A stretch of DNA of 64,000 nucleotides from Balanoglossus misakiensis (taxonomy: Eukaryota; Hemichordata), in NCBI GenBank assembly GCA_040954595.2, contig CM082591.2, positions 5,146,001 to 5,210,000 on the forward strand. The letters run 5' to 3'. The stretch's first letter is position 1. Each line of letters opens with the position of its first letter. Shown here piece after piece: positions 62,801 to 64,000 of this stretch. The notes beneath the pieces were generated by a model, which saw only the letters and a program-made list of their open reading frames with translations, ran no database searches and was not told the DNA's origin. The position numbers were made by a program, and so were the translations under genes.

Positions 62801-64000
62801 AGTTGTTTTATCTTCTTCTACTTCTCCCCCTTCCCTGTGGTTGTGTTTCTGTGAGAATCGCTCACTGCTGTCCAAGCTACGACCTTGCAAGGACGACGAC
62901 CGGCCTGGCCCTGGTCAGTGGAGATTCTGCTGAGAACCAGCCGACAAAGTATGTAGTTTCCCGCTCTCCAGTGGCGCTGTCGTCCCCTATCAACTGCGCA
63001 GACTCGTCCAATATTCTGCCAGGGCGGGAAAGAAGCAATTGTCGTCAACAACTGATATCAAGTCTCGGAAATAAGTATTGTTGGCAGTCCCTCCCTAGTG
63101 CTGTCCACACGCCGCATAAAACATGCCAGTTTACCTTTAAGTCTAAAGCTGTGGAAATATTCACCATTTTCAAACGTTATTTTGCGTTGCATCGGAATCT
63201 TCCCAGAAATAATGGTATGGTCCAAACGGGGACAAACATCGTCCGGCTAAATTGGTTACTTTTCAGACCAGGCAACACTGTGACAGTTATGTGTTTACCA
63301 GCGTTCATTATTTTGTTTTACATGACCCCGCGCCTTATTGACTAGACAAGACTAGTTGCTACAAGTAGAAAAGAAGGATGTAAAAAACGCAGAAATTGAT
63401 CTAAAGACGACTGGCGGTTGAGCACTTGGGAGAAATAAATGAAGCTGCCACGTACAGCGATAAACAGTTCGCCTCGGAATCAAGAGACCGTTTTCTCCTC
63501 TTTCGTTTTAATATTTTACATTACAACATGTCTTGATGACAACACTGCTAAAAAGCATCGAAGAGACGGGGTCACTCTGTCCCGTGGTTGACATGGTTTG
63601 ACTTGTAACGTGGCCGGCCGGATGACAGCCCCGTCCCGCTGTCGTCTCGGAGTAGCACTTATAAACAACTGTGTTTCCACTTGAAAAGATTGAACCGCCG
63701 AGGTTACAGACAGCGCGGAGTCCGTCCTTGGAAACGCAGCCATCACTCATGCAACAATTTGACTAAAGTTCGTCATTTCAGTCCCAGTTATTTCTTTTTC
63801 CCACACTTCGTTCAAAAGACACATTGCCCGTAATAATATATGAAAGTATGGCAGGAGTGGATTGCAGATGGTTACCTCATTTGCATATTTGACTACGTAG
63901 TCTACGTAGTAACTGTTGCAGTTAAGCCATTTATCAAAACCATCAGTTTATCGTTGGTACTACATGTGTAATTGTTTTGGTGATTTTTAAAGGCAACTAT

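Larger units (their letters stand above)
47702..64000. other. gene-poor region upstream of RERG
   Basis: No gene with a recognisable domain was found in this 16-kb stretch on either strand. The first few hundred bases should hold the RERG promoter or 5' UTR, but no TATA box is obvious. The rest contains microsatellites, homopolymer runs (for example C-runs near 60,868 and 59,177), one TATA-like site at 59,857 and a few unconvincing open frames listed under findings or rejections. Confidence 0.5.

Noticed and set aside
62758-63345. 195-codon open frame on the plus strand with a hydrophobic N-terminal stretch
   Set aside because: Longest unassigned frame in the window, but no family resemblance and no promoter or poly(A) context. 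One frame of this length is roughly expected by chance in 64 kb read in six frames.

Overview
The window is animal (metazoan) nuclear DNA. It shows spliced genes with GT-AG introns, a TATA promoter, AATAAA poly(A) signals, microsatellites and transposon debris, and no bacterial gene organisation. The gene set suggests an invertebrate deuterostome: a PNT+ETS transcription factor, a RERG-type small GTPase, a tandem family of winged-helix/SAM methyltransferases like those annotated as 'Rv2258c-like' in marine invertebrates, and LRR-Ig membrane receptors with an intronless coding region. A lancelet is my first guess and a hemichordate the alternative; this is inference, since no species-specific marker was checked.

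Layout. 1-10,069: no gene recognised. 10,070-13,845 (+): ETS-family gene with CCAAT, E-box, TATA, a non-coding first exon and six coding exons (377 aa). 14,533-17,055 and 17,448-19,706 (both -): methyltransferases A and B. 20,789-23,074 (-): LRR-Ig receptor 1 (761 aa). 25,582-27,448 (-) and 28,606-30,590 (+): methyltransferases C and D, head to head. 33,020-35,974 (+): LRR-Ig receptor 2 (984 aa). About 36,728-38,443: a 1.7-kb repeat element with an internal 237-bp tandem array. 39,282-47,701 (-): RERG, four coding exons, with a 6.3-kb intron holding a 1.2-kb inverted-terminal-repeat element. About 47,700-64,000: no gene recognised, only simple repeats and weak candidates.

The centre is a large inverted duplication. 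The LRR-Ig gene with its leader exon, intron and 3' flank occurs as two arms (about 20.28-25.19 kb and 30.80-36.48 kb) that are highly similar even in non-coding DNA. They flank a 5.6-kb spacer containing the divergent C/D methyltransferase pair. The four methyltransferases have identical exon lengths (185/212/120/572 nt) and all encode 362 aa. Genes A and C share an almost identical 168-bp tract crossing a splice site, which points to gene conversion. The two receptors differ mainly in the stalk: receptor 2 has ten copies of a 48-bp coding repeat (receptor 1 has two) plus a duplicated 246-bp block.

The most unusual non-gene signal is the 36.7-38.4 kb element. Its 237-bp units each carry AGGTCA half-sites in DR1 and DR4 arrangement, the spacing used by nuclear receptors. 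The genes do not form an obvious common pathway; the window is best read as a fast-evolving receptor/methyltransferase cluster between two conserved regulatory genes.
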